Source: Dermanyssus gallinae (taxonomy: Eukaryota > Arthropoda > Arachnida > Mesostigmata > Dermanyssidae). Taken from it: a DNA stretch of 64,000 nt. The stretch covers positions 1 through 64,000 of the forward strand of contig QVRM01002206.1 of NCBI GenBank assembly GCA_003439945.1. Reading direction: 5' to 3'. Position numbers and translations under genes: made by a program. Below are positions 31,101 through 40,989 of the stretch, in pieces. How positions within the stretch are numbered: position 1 is the first letter of the stretch; each line of letters starts with the position of its first letter. The notes under the pieces are model-generated. The model was not told the origin of the DNA, made no database searches, and saw only the letters and a program-made list of their open reading frames with translations.

Positions 31101-32944
31101 CGTACACCAATGCCGTCCACTGTGTCAGCGCAATTTTTCAAACATTTCCTACAAATGTGTGTGTGGCAAAAAATACTGAGTCTAAATAAATCGGAATCAG
31201 TCGTGATTTCATCGATTTTAAATTCCGAGCAAATGGCCATTATGATGCATTATGTAGCATATGTTTTGCTTGTGTCACTTAAGAACCTGCGCTTCCATGT
31301 GTACAGTACCGCGTAGAAGACCTAATTTATGGGTTGGTAAGCGACCAAAAGAATGCGTCCATAATGCAATTGAGAGATTGGTAAAGCGATGGGCATACGC
31401 TCTTTTATTTATTGGACCACCGAATCATATTTACAATCTTGTCTATGGCCGTAGTAAGAAAATCTAGTATCGACCCAGACCTTTTATTTAATGAGCGAGT
31501 TAGCTTAGATAAGGTATTTTTGAAATAGTAGCTCATAAGTATTCATCTCCTTTGAGCCCCAAATTTGAGACCGTCGATCCATTTTTCGCAAGTTGAAGTC
31601 TCTAACCACCAATCTGTATGGCACTAGTTGTATAGGACAACGCAGATGTCACCGATAGGTGTCACCTGTTGGGTACCACTGTCCTGCAACCACGGACGCG
31701 TAACATTAAAGCAGCCACAGTCGATCCTGTTCGCTGACCAAATCAACAGCTAGATATTCATGTGGAAACCTCTAATCAATGTCTGCGACACCTAGCAGCG
31801 GCAACAGCATATGTAGTTTGTGATAGTTTGTGAAAATGATTCTCTCTGGAGAATCATACATATATAAGTATGAAACATAAAAAAACACGTGTAATATGAC
31901 ACGTGTATTACAAAGGACTGTATGTACGCATGTACTAAATTATCACATTATTAGTTCACATAATGGCATGATTCTCTTAGAAAATCCAATTGCGATTAGC
32001 AACGAACAAGCCCGTAATAGATTGGCTTGTGTGTGCTCATCTGACCATCCGTTATCCAACAGGCTAATGATATGCTGAGGATGGAGTACGATATCTGAGA
32101 CCCATTATGTATTATCCGGGATCCAAAACCATGTATTACCGAATATAAAGATATAAGGTTATATGATCTGACGTCAAAGTAATGATCTATACGATCCGCC
32201 GCGGTGGCGTAAGGCAGTTAAGTAACTTTTCTCAAAGTGAAAGTGTAATGACAAAAACAAATATCGATATAAATGAGAAATATGTATTTATGAAGTCGAC
32301 ACATATGGCAGTGTGCTAATTGCTAGCACAGATTCGGCAAACTTAATCCGAACCGACGAGACCGTTATGCGCGTTATTTTATAGATCTCATGGCCGCTTT
32401 TGACGTAACGCTTTTTAGCGCTCCGAGAAACACAATTATAGAGTATTTAGCCCCAGTTTTTGAGTAGCCAGGGTGTCATCTACCACGGTGTCGTTGGTTC
32501 AATTAATGTTTTATTATTTAAAAACATAATCTCTACTACTGTAGCGATAAGAAGCGACGACCTGGCAGACAGCCGGTTCCACACGTAGGGATCAAACGAT
32601 GATGTTGGCAGCCTACTGGTTTCATCGCCTGTTATGCAGCATGGAAGGATTCCACGATCGTCAGGAGTGTTCTATTATAGTTGCGCGAGGTGCTTAGCCA
32701 AGTGCGACAAATAACACGCCGCAGTAGGTCCAGCAGTTCAGTCGATAGCCGAATATATGATATGAGCTATGTCTAGTGTATATAATTTACCCAACTAGGG
32801 TGCTATTAATAATAATAATCCATAATTATAATGCATATATTTCAGCTTAGATAGGGCTTGGTATAAACATGACGTCATTATTCTACAGTTTACCATCCTC
32901 TAACGTCACAAAAGCGAGCCGTGTTACTAGCTTGCTCTCTCTCG

Positions 32945-32975
<31 letters not shown>

Positions 32976-33734
32976 GCGCGTTATTAGATCCGTAGATAGG
33001 TTAAACACCGAATGTTGTCTTGTAAGCGTTGTCGCTCGCGGGAGAACCTCCTTCATGGCGGCACGTTAGGGCTCCCCACCTACATGCTGCCCAACGATCA
33101 GCAAACTTGTCCTAGAATACTTATATCCACGTAGTATGCAAATTACAGAATCACGAACGCTGGATATCTATCTGCGTAAATGGAGGCAATATGTCGACTT
33201 GATAATGCCTATTACGACACACAAGAGGAAACACTCCTAGTGCTACTGCTGCTACAACAACCTTCAGCCTTCAACTTTGGCTACATTGTTAAACAACACC
33301 TACACTACACGAGGCTAGCGTATTAACACACACACACACACAGTTAACCTTAAGATGCCTACGAGTTTGGCTCTAACTAGAAGGAGGTTTAGGAGTGAGG
33401 AAGTCCACGTTAGCAATATATGGTTCGCATAGCGATACGTTCGTTGCATAATTCGTCATCCAGAAAGCACCCGCCTACCTCTAATTTACTCGTTCACACA
33501 ATGCACAAACACGTACTCTGCCGGATAGCGGCAACGTTTACTGATACGGACATTGTTGACTGCGTCTGATGCGCGTGATGATGATGATGATGGATTTATC
33601 ATTTGCTTGACATGTATACCTAAATGTAATATTTGCTTGATATGCATACCTAAATGTGAAAGGCGGCTTTTATATCAGGAAGGGATGGAGAACTTAGGCG
33701 GCCAGCATAAACGAAGACATGCCAACATATCTAA
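31101..33734. other. No gene recognised; SINE-C scrap and (TA)n
   Basis: A piece at about 32467-32515 (GTCATCTACCACGGTGTCGT) matches the B-box part of SINE-C. A (TA)n tract lies at about 32949-32974, a (CA)n run at about 33328-33342 and a GAT-triplet run at about 33576-33590. The open frames of about 68 codons near 31110-31467 are unrecognised. Confidence 0.45.
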
Positions 33735-33866
33735 GATTTCGATTCCAACAATCCTTGTGGCGGCACGGTCGCTTACTTTGAGCGTTATGGTTTATTATCT
33801 ATTCACAATGAGCATCGCTCCAAAAAGTTTGATCAACATCAATAATAGAACCGGCGACACCCAGAA
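33735..33866 (-). mobile_element. SINE-C copy, 3' part
   Basis: The minus strand reads GGGTGTCGCCGGTTCTATTA, then GGAGCGATGCTCATTGTGAA, and ends near GCCGCCACAAGGATTGTTGG. It matches 38510-38650 in order. The A-box end is missing. Confidence 0.75.
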
Positions 33867-33925
33867 GTTAAAGTGAATGTGACGATGTGTGTACATGAAT
33901 AAGAATATGTTTGCGCATGCATATA

Positions 33926-35242
33926 CACGGTGTGTTCAAAACGTATCGCGACTTTTGAATTTTCGCGGGTTACGTATATTCGAATTTCGATTTCTTGTGG
34001 CGTTATGTTGGTACTCATGTCTCTCACTTATGCCGACAAGCTCGGCCATTTTGAATGTTCACTTAATTGTTGACAGCTGCTTTGCTTGCACGTGTTTTGG
34101 ATCGTCTTCGATTTTTACCTATTCAAAAAAATGGATCAAAGAACCTGTATCAAATTTTGTGTGAAAAACGAAATTAAGTGCGCGGATGCATTCCGAATGT
34201 TGACTGTGGCATACGGAGAAGCTACCTTGGACCGAAGCAACGTTTATCGGTGGTACAAAATGTTCTCAGAAGGCCGAGAATATGTGAACGACGAAGAGCG
34301 TGCCGGACGCCCGAGCACTTCAACAACAGACGAAAAATTAATGAAGTGGAGAAAATGGTATTGGCCAATCGTCGAATCACCGTTAGAGAAGTTGCTGAGG
34401 ACCTAAACATATCGATTGGCTCGTGCCATTCGATTTTTATCAATGATTTGGGCATGAGACGGGTCGCCGCGAAATTCGTACCAAAATTGCTCAATTGCGA
34501 CCAAAAACAGCATCGCATGAACATTGCTAATGAGATGTTGGACTCTGTCCGCGACGACCCAAATTTGCTCCAGAGGGTCATAACTGGTGACGAATCGTGG
34601 GTTTATGGTTATGACGTAGAAACCAAAGCTCAATCATCTCAATGGAAGCTGCCGCACGAACCAAGACCGAAAAAAGCGCGCCAAGTTCGGTCGAATGTGA
34701 AAGTTTTGCTGACAGTTTTCTTCGATTGCAGGGGCGTGGTGCATCATGAGTTCTTGCCACAGGGTAGAACGGTCAATAAGGAATATTACCTGCAAGTTAT
34801 GCGCAATTTGCGCGAAGCAATCCGCCAGAAACGCCCGGATTTGTGGAAGAACAAAAATTGGCTTTTGCACCACGATAACGCCCCTGCTCACACATCGTTG
34901 CTTGTGCGCGAGTTTTTGGCCAAAAACAACACACTAATGATGCCGCAGCCACCGTATTCCCCAGATCTGGCCCCCTGTGACTTTTTCTTGTTCCCTAAAC
35001 TGAAGAGGCCCATGAAAGGACGACGTTACGCTACGCTTGACGAGATAAAGACGGCATCGAAGGAGGAGCTGAACAAGAAAAAAAAAAATGGTTTTTTGAA
35101 ATGCTTCGAAGATTGGAAAAACCGTTGGCACAAGTGTATAATATCTCATGGGGATTACTTTGAAGGGGACAAAATAGATATTCATGAATAAATGAATAAT
35201 TTTTGAAAAAACACAAAGTCGCGATACGTTTTGAACACCATG
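33926..35242 (+). mobile_element. Mariner transposon, 1317 bp, nearly intact
   Basis: Terminal inverted repeats of about 28 bp: left CACGGTGTGTTCAAAACGTA, right (inverted) CATGGTGTTCAAAACGTATC; they share TTCAAAACGTATCGCGACTT and differ by a 2 bp gap and a substitution near the tip. TA flanks the element on each side (33924-33925 and 35243-35244), as expected for TA target duplication. The length and single-gene content are standard for mariner. The transposase has one visible disabling change. Confidence 0.95.
34131..35191 (+). pseudogene. Mariner transposase with a single frameshift
   Basis: Starts MDQRTCIKFC at 34131 and continues through the first helix-turn-helix and EERAGRPSTSTTDE. A one-base loss in the A-run at 34333-34337 shifts the frame, and reading resumes as INEVEKMVLANRRITVREVA and runs to TAA 35189-35191, about 353 residues in total against a usual 340-350. 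The linker has FVPKLL. The catalytic DD34D triad is present: ITGDESW (Asp codon 34589), HHDNAPAH (34874) and APCDFFLFPK (34979), with YSPDLAP just before. A lysine run (KKKK) at about 35080-35091 replaces less basic residues of relatives. Apart from the frameshift, no stop interrupts the protein. It catalyses cut-and-paste transposition at TA sites in the nucleus. Confidence 0.95.
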
Positions 35243-35244
35243 TA

Positions 35245-36400
35245 TATATATATACATACATGCATATATGTGTGTGTGAGTTTAGTAGAGTTCGCAAAGT
35301 ATATCAAATGTTACTACTATCTAGCGCCCGATTAGGAGCTGTGGGAGACAGCCGCGGCTGGCATCCTCATTACAATGATCGATAAGCCACATCTTTAGCA
35401 CAGATACAATTGCGCTCGGACGCATGGCGGTATTCAACTACGCACACAGCCATGATGGCCTGTCATGTCATGTAATGACATCTGCACAGTAATTGCCGAG
35501 GAAGACAGGGGGCGTGACACAAAGCCCCGTCAGATTCTCGGCGAGCTTCACCGCTTGGATTAGAAGGCTACTGATTGTTCCCAGGTTGCCAGGCGTGTCT
35601 GCAAATGAAAAATGTATCCTGTTCATGCAATTAAAGATCTGTCGTTATTGTATTTAGGCAAATATGTAGCGCGCTGATATCTAGGTTTTACTGTCCCAGG
35701 CTGAGACTAACAGTTAGTTTTTGTCTTCTCGAGTTGCTCAAACGAAGTCGCTATAGTATATTCCTACGCAATGTGAACTCTACGTGCACCATCTAAGGTG
35801 GTTACACTATCAAATAGTATTAGTGTCTTTCGCAGAGAAAATTGGTTGACATTATTATATAGTGACATTATCTAATGTCTATCTCATTCTAATAGTTGCT
35901 AAGGCAGTCATTTCTAGGAACCTAGTGGGAATTAGGCGCTACTACCGGACATCATCTTTCTGCAGCGAAGATCGATTCCCCTTTTAAATAATCACGTGTT
36001 TTTTTTCGGCATTGATACTGAGACAGAAAATACTGAAGATTCTACGCCGTCCGCCTCCCCAGCGTCGCACAGTACACTGGTGTCACTACGTCCTCAGGTC
36101 TGACATCAGTCACTTGGTCCAGCTCCTCTACAGTCTAAAGCTTTGTGGCTCGGGTTCCGACATTTAAAGCCTAATCTAAACTCTTCAGGCCTGCACCACC
36201 TCGACCCTTGCGGCTTGCGGCAGCTGAGAGTGGTCACGTTCGAACCGAGATCCCGAAAATTTGCATTTTTTATACAATTTCGGTGCTGTAGTCAAGTCGT
36301 TGTATATTTGGAAGGCATTCCTACATACAAAGTACTTCTGTGTACCTGGACAATCTCGGGTGGTAAGGAAGGAAATATCAGTATAAGGCAGAAAAGCGGG
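35245..36400. other. No gene recognised
   Basis: About 1.1 kb of unassigned DNA after the mariner; a short TA run sits at 35243-35254. Confidence 0.5.
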
Positions 36401-36401
36401 T

Positions 36402-36620
36402 TTGACAATCAGCAGCAGAGACAAGACAACCCCGTGTGCGCACTGTAACAGTAAAATAGACAGGGCCACAAGAGAAACGTGTTCTGACTATGACCAGTGC
36501 TACCACGATAAGTGCCCGCAGGATATAGGCCGCATCCAAAGAGGCGCGCAGCTACGAAAATTGCTACGAGGAAAATGCGAAGCTTTGTGGAAGATCTATC
36601 TTGGACAAATACGTTTTTAG
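36402..36620 (+). pseudogene. LINE ORF1 fragment with a decayed PHD finger
   Basis: PCAHCNSKIDRATRETCSDY followed by DQCYHDKCPQDIG shows the spacing of a PHD-type zinc finger (CX2C, then TC, then YHDKC). One expected cysteine is tyrosine and the usual tryptophan before YH is cysteine. PHD fingers in ORF1 are known from CR1/L2-type LINEs. A related but separate finger occurs at about 37014-37110. The domain is followed almost directly by an ORF2 C-terminus, which indicates an internally deleted copy or two abutting copies. Confidence 0.55.
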
Positions 36621-36639
36621 CCCACTCGTCGTAGAGCAA

Positions 36640-36950
36640 TATCGCGCATACAGAGAAAAGCGTAATTGAGCTTTGCCATAGAGAAGTTCACTGACGGTCC
36701 TGCATTCACGACAGACCGTTGGAAGCAGGGAATGCAAGTGAACAGACGGGTACTCTGCAGACTTACCTGGCATGGCTACCACCAATATATATGCCTAAAA
36801 GGGTATTGCTTTGATATTGAAGATTGTGTATGTAAATATTGTGGCACCTGTAATATTGACCGATACCACATACTGCAATGCAACGAAATAGAAGCTGGTT
36901 CGACGCATGCAGTCGTGAAAGACGTTATCAGCCGACATGAATTTTAGGTA
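36640..36950 (+). pseudogene. LINE ORF2 C-terminal fragment with Cys/His motif
   Basis: The reading RWKQGMQVNRRVLCRLTWHG, then DCVCKYCGTCNIDRYHILQC, matches the end of many LINE ORF2 proteins, where a CxxCG...T.xH.LxxC zinc motif follows an R-L-R-T-G-H block. It ends at TAG 36945-36947. A TATCTATCT stretch near 36984 may be the 3' repeat tail of the LINE. Confidence 0.6.
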
Positions 36951-37009
36951 ATATCTACCAATTTCTGGTGAAATAAACTTGTATCTATCTAAAATGCGAT
37001 TACTAAATG

Positions 37010-38440
37010 GACGTGCGGTCGTTGTAGAATTACCATTGATAGTATAGACACCGCGTTCCCGAGTACCTGTGATTCAGGAGGCAAGTACCAGTAGCCTCCG
37101 AATATTGGCAACCCAGTATCAACCGTGATCGATAAGAAAAGGTCCAACAAATGTACTTGATCTGTAATTTTTTTCAAAAGATCTCGATTAATGAAACGAT
37201 AGCAGAAAGCAATCTAGATCCTGAGAGCAATAAAATGAAGACCAGCGCCTATCGTAAACCGATGGCATATGCGGAGGAGAAGAACCGGCACACATGTCAT
37301 TAACCTGTCAACTTTGCCAATACAGCACCAGCTAGACAGCAACATCGGGACTACCATCTAGGCTCCTGAACGTAACAAAACGGACCCGCCTGTACTGATG
37401 GTAGCAGCAACTGCTTGTGCGGCTGAGGCGGGAAAAAATCGCTACAATAGCATTACAGCAACATAGAGAGAAGGCGTTCGATCGAACAACAGCGACAGAG
37501 AACTTTTGAACAGGCTACGGAGACAAAAGTGGACGCTGTCATAACATCACGTGCGGAGGCGAGCGATAAAAACACGCCGCCTGAAACTCTAATATTAGCG
37601 GAGCTGAGCGAGTAAGCGCTGATGACAGCAGTGCGCTGTTTGGACACCCTTTAATGAGATGAACGTAATTAAACAACGTCTTCTACAAAAAAATTAAGAA
37701 CGTACAGAAGAAGTTCGCGCAGGAGATGGATGTGCTGCAAGCGGCACTTTGAACAAACAGAAACAGAGGCAGATAACTTACGAGCAAAGACGCGCACAGC
37801 AATGCAGATGGTCGCGAATATAAGGACATAAGAACAACAGCAACTCCAGCGAAAAAGAGAAGCTCTGGAAGGAAGTAGGGTGACGAAAATGGCACTTGTG
37901 ATCGGAGGCTCCTGGTTTGGGAAATATAAGAATACATCTTTGACGGAAATTGATAAGGATCGGGGTGTGAATATTTGCTATTTAAGCGGTAGGAACGCCA
38001 ATGACATCGCCAACAAAACAGAAACGTGGCTTCGGGCAAACAGAGGTGCGAGAATGATGGTGTATTAAGGCGGACTGAATAGATTTACTTAACGCCACCG
38101 ACAAACACCAACAACAACTGGTGCCCATGAGTGTGAATGATGCGTGCAACAAGCATGTGTGTCAACCGAGTAGTGAACCTATCGATTTGTAGAGTGCCAA
38201 GTATAGGTATGCACAACAAAGGTACGCACACACGCAGAAGAACTCAACGAGCTCCTTCTAAATACTGTCAAGCAGGCAGAGAGTCCTTTAGTAAAATAAA
38301 GACTGCAATGGCTGCACAGTTTTTATTAAACAGCGCCCACCCAACGCCTCACGAGATCCCCTACGCTACCTCCCTATGTGGGCGAGGAGGAACAGATAAC
38401 ATCAGGCAGGTATCATATTGAAAACCTAAAGGGAACACAA
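37010..38440 (+). pseudogene. CR1/L2-type LINE ORF1 with PHD and esterase-like domains
   Basis: CGRCRITIDSIDTAF and then STCDSGGKYQ (37021-37090) resemble a decayed PHD finger. After a low-identity middle part, ALVIGGSWFGKYKNT and GVNICYLSGRNANDIANKTE (37890-38060) match the SGNH-hydrolase (esterase) domain of CR1-type ORF1, where block I is normally V-I-G-D-S-N. Here the catalytic serine block reads GGSW, so the enzyme would be dead. GGLNRF at about 38070 fits the GGxND-type block III. KVRTHAEELNELLLNTVKQA (about 38220-38280) continues the domain. Frames break at several points. PHD plus esterase in one ORF1 is known from CR1/L2 LINEs. Confidence 0.65.
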
Positions 38441-38468
38441 GGAATCTTTACAATATTCAATCCTCTCT

Positions 38469-38660
38469 TCCTGTGGCGGCGTGGTCTAGGGGACTAGTGC
38501 GCTAATCATAGTTGTCATCTACCGGGGTGTCGCCGGTTCCATCCCTGTTGTTGGTCGAATTTTCTTTGAGCGATGCTCGTTGAGAATAAATGATAAACCA
38601 TACTGCTGAGAGTCAGCGGCCATGCTGCCACAAGGACTGTTGGGGAAACCCTAGATATCT
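38469..38660 (+). mobile_element. SINE-C copy (tRNA-like SINE)
   Basis: Head GTGGCGGCGTGGTCTAGGGG gives an A-box-like element and GTGTCGCCGGTTCCATCCC a degenerate B box about 40 bases on. The body GAGCGATGCTCGTTGAGAAT and end GCCACAAGGACTGTTGGGG recur at 33735-33866 and 59704-59858 on the minus strand. Confidence 0.82.
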
Positions 38661-38792
38661 TAACATGTCCAGCCCTCGGTGCATTAAAGATATACCTCAG
38701 GTTAAGTGCCAAGCCCGTAGGGGACGGATGGATAGTCTAGAATTAAAAACAACCTCCTTAAAAAAAGTTTAATTCTAGGTACAAGATGAAGT

Positions 38793-38960
38793 CGAGCCCG
38801 GTGGCGTGGTGCATTCGCATGCGCTTCACGACCGGAGGGGACACATAGGTGCACGGGTTCAAGCCCCACCGTTGTACGTTGGTATTTATGGGATCCGTCT
38901 TACGAAGCAATGCGAAGGCAGTTTCCTGGATGTTAAATGTTGGCTAAGGGTCAGCCAAAA
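38793..38960 (+). mobile_element. SINE-B copy, first of a head-to-tail pair
   Basis: GAGCCCGGTGGCGTGGTGCA head, B-box-like GGGTTCAAGCCCC, GTATTTATGGGATCCGTCTT and GCTAAGGGTCAGCC end, followed by a run of nine A residues. The second copy begins 13 bases after the end. Confidence 0.9.
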
Positions 38961-38973
38961 AAAAACACAAGAC

Positions 38974-39143
38974 GAAGCCCGGTGGCGTGGTGCGTTCGCC
39001 TGCGCCTCGCGACCGGAGGAGACACATAGGGCGGACACATGGGGCTCGCCCCACCGTTGCACATTTGTATTTATGGAGGTCAGTCTATGAAGCAATGTGA
39101 AAGACACTCCCGTGGACGTTAAACCTTGGCTGAGAGTCAGCCC
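38974..39143 (+). mobile_element. SINE-B copy, second of a head-to-tail pair
   Basis: GAAGCCCGGTGGCGTGGTGC head, GTATTTATGGAGGTCAGTCT, end GCTGAGAGTCAGCCCGAC. It differs from its neighbour at many positions and its B-box region is rearranged (GCTCGCCCCACC), so the pair arose by two insertions or an old dimer rather than a recent tandem duplication. Confidence 0.88.
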
Positions 39144-39419
39144 GACAAACGTTTATGTACAAAACGAGCACCAGGCGCACGGGGAGTTACAGCGGTAGCA
39201 ATCACGCGGAAGAGAGGTATGACAGCACTAGTGCTGGAATTTTTGCGGATAGTGTCTATCAATTGGATCGTCAGCAAAGGAGCAAGTATTTTTTAAAGCA
39301 TCCGGGGAATCTACGACAAAGCAACAGAGAGGGAGGGAGAGAGATGGTGGAGCAAGGGCATATTAACAGAGGAAGCTGACAACCGACAAAAATACCATAA
39401 CAGATAAAATGGGAACAAC

Positions 39420-40790
39420 AATGGGAACTAGGAGTAATCAGAAGGAGAATTCCGGGATCTACCCATATAACAAGAGCAGGACAAGCGGAGTCGGGGATGC
39501 ACAGTTGCAACAATGGTATGCGGTTGTATACTGAAAACTTGCGGGGATAACGGTGAGAGGGACGGAGAAGCAAACATTTCAGGAACCCACAGCTATATAA
39601 GAAGACGCGTCTAGGGGGAAGAAGTAGAGAAAAAAAGTTGGGCTGCATACATTTGCTGCAAATAGAAGCCCCATCGTTACACCAAAAGATAAAATTGTAT
39701 GTACACACAGAAAAGTGTCACAAAATAGTTTCGAAGGAGTTTGAGTATTGATAGAGAGACGTCACCAATGAAAGGTTATTGAGACAAGTAATGGAAGCGA
39801 TTTCATAGCATTTGAATTAAGAAACGAGCCTGGCTGCCTAAGAGTAATAGTTAGATACAGGCCAGTCAGCAATACAGAAAACAAAAACAATGATATAAAA
39901 CAATAAAAATGCTTCTTAAAAAGAGCATAGAAACCATAGTAATTGGAGATTTTAATGCGCATCTGTTCTACTTTATTAGAGATACCGACGAGGTTAGTAA
40001 AGATTCAGAAAATTCGTGTAGCCAAGCAGACTCGAAAAATATGAAACGAAGTATAAAATACGTGGGAACATGCGCGTATATTAAAGCAAAAAGAAGTCGA
40101 CACCGTTCTTGCTAAGCAGTGAGCAGAAAACAGAATTGCAAACATGTGCATTAGGACAATCATTAAGAACATAATGTGGGGAGCGATCACAATTTGATAA
40201 CTTCTAGTGGCCAGAACAGGCAACCGAAGCTACGACAAAAAAACGAGAAAGGCTCAAAAACAGTAACGAAAAAAGAAAGTCTTCAAACTTAGTCGATTGT
40301 CAGGCACCAAGCCTTACAATCAGTCCCTGGTAGAATGAAGATTTAAATAGATGTTTGGAATTAAAAATAAACCTGCCCAGGATTGCGAAAATTGATTAGG
40401 GACATTGTTGAGCCAATGTACGCATACTTGGCTGGTGAACTCAATAGGATTCTTGTAGGGGAGGTTATCCCTTAATAATGGTTAGCAGTCAAATTAGTCT
40501 TCATGCGCCAGGAGCGGAAAATACAATATTTTCCAATCGTAAACCAATGTCAGTTACAAGCGTTGCATACAGAATATTTGTCACCACATTTTGACAGGCT
40601 ACAAAACCGGCTCGAATAAATGAAACTAATAGAACCATGGCAAAGTGGGTTTAGAGCAGACAGAAGAATAAAGAACAGTCTGTTTGCACTGAAACTATAC
40701 AATACATGGTTTGGTTCATTGAAAGACCTGCGTTTTCACAGTGCTTATAATTTCGTAAAAACAATCGGTAAAAGGGGTTTTTCAGTGGAC
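39420..40790 (+). pseudogene. LINE ORF2 fragment: endonuclease and start of RT
   Basis: SDFIAFELRNEPGCLRVIVR then IVIGDFNAHL (39940-39965) matches an APE-type endonuclease, in which GDFNAHH is a catalytic block. GSDHNLI at about 40177-40197 is the last endonuclease block. SVTSVAYRIFVT (40550-40590) and EPWQSGFRADRRIKNSLFAL (40630-40690) are RT finger blocks. The distance from endonuclease to RT is shorter than in complete LINEs, so material has been lost. Stops and frameshifts are frequent. It may belong with the ORF1 at 37010-38440 as one CR1/L2-type element interrupted by SINEs at 38469-39143; the order supports this but does not prove it. Confidence 0.65.
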
Positions 40791-40796
40791 ACATTT

Positions 40797-40857
40797 ACGC
40801 AAGTTTATACACATAGTTCATACCTTCACACAAGTTTACACACATAGTTCACACCCT
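40797..40857. repeat. Two imperfect 30 bp tandem units
   Basis: GCAAGTTTATACACATAGTT and ACAAGTTTACACACATAGTT begin about 30 bases apart, each followed by CAYACC. More degenerate TTTACA-type units extend to about 40930. The array directly follows the RT fragment. Confidence 0.7.
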
Positions 40858-40989
40858 TACGCTAATTATTATACAGTTTACATGTTTACAAAAATTTACA
40901 CATTTGCACCAATTCAAATATTTTCACATGTATTCACGTACATATTTGACGCATTAACGCATCTTAGTCGCATTTTGCGCAATGACCCT

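Noticed and set aside
32195..32515. A SINE-C copy split by a 230 bp insertion
   Set aside because: The putative head at 32203 (CCGCGGTGGCG) is too short and too different; only the B-box scrap at 32467-32515 is supported.
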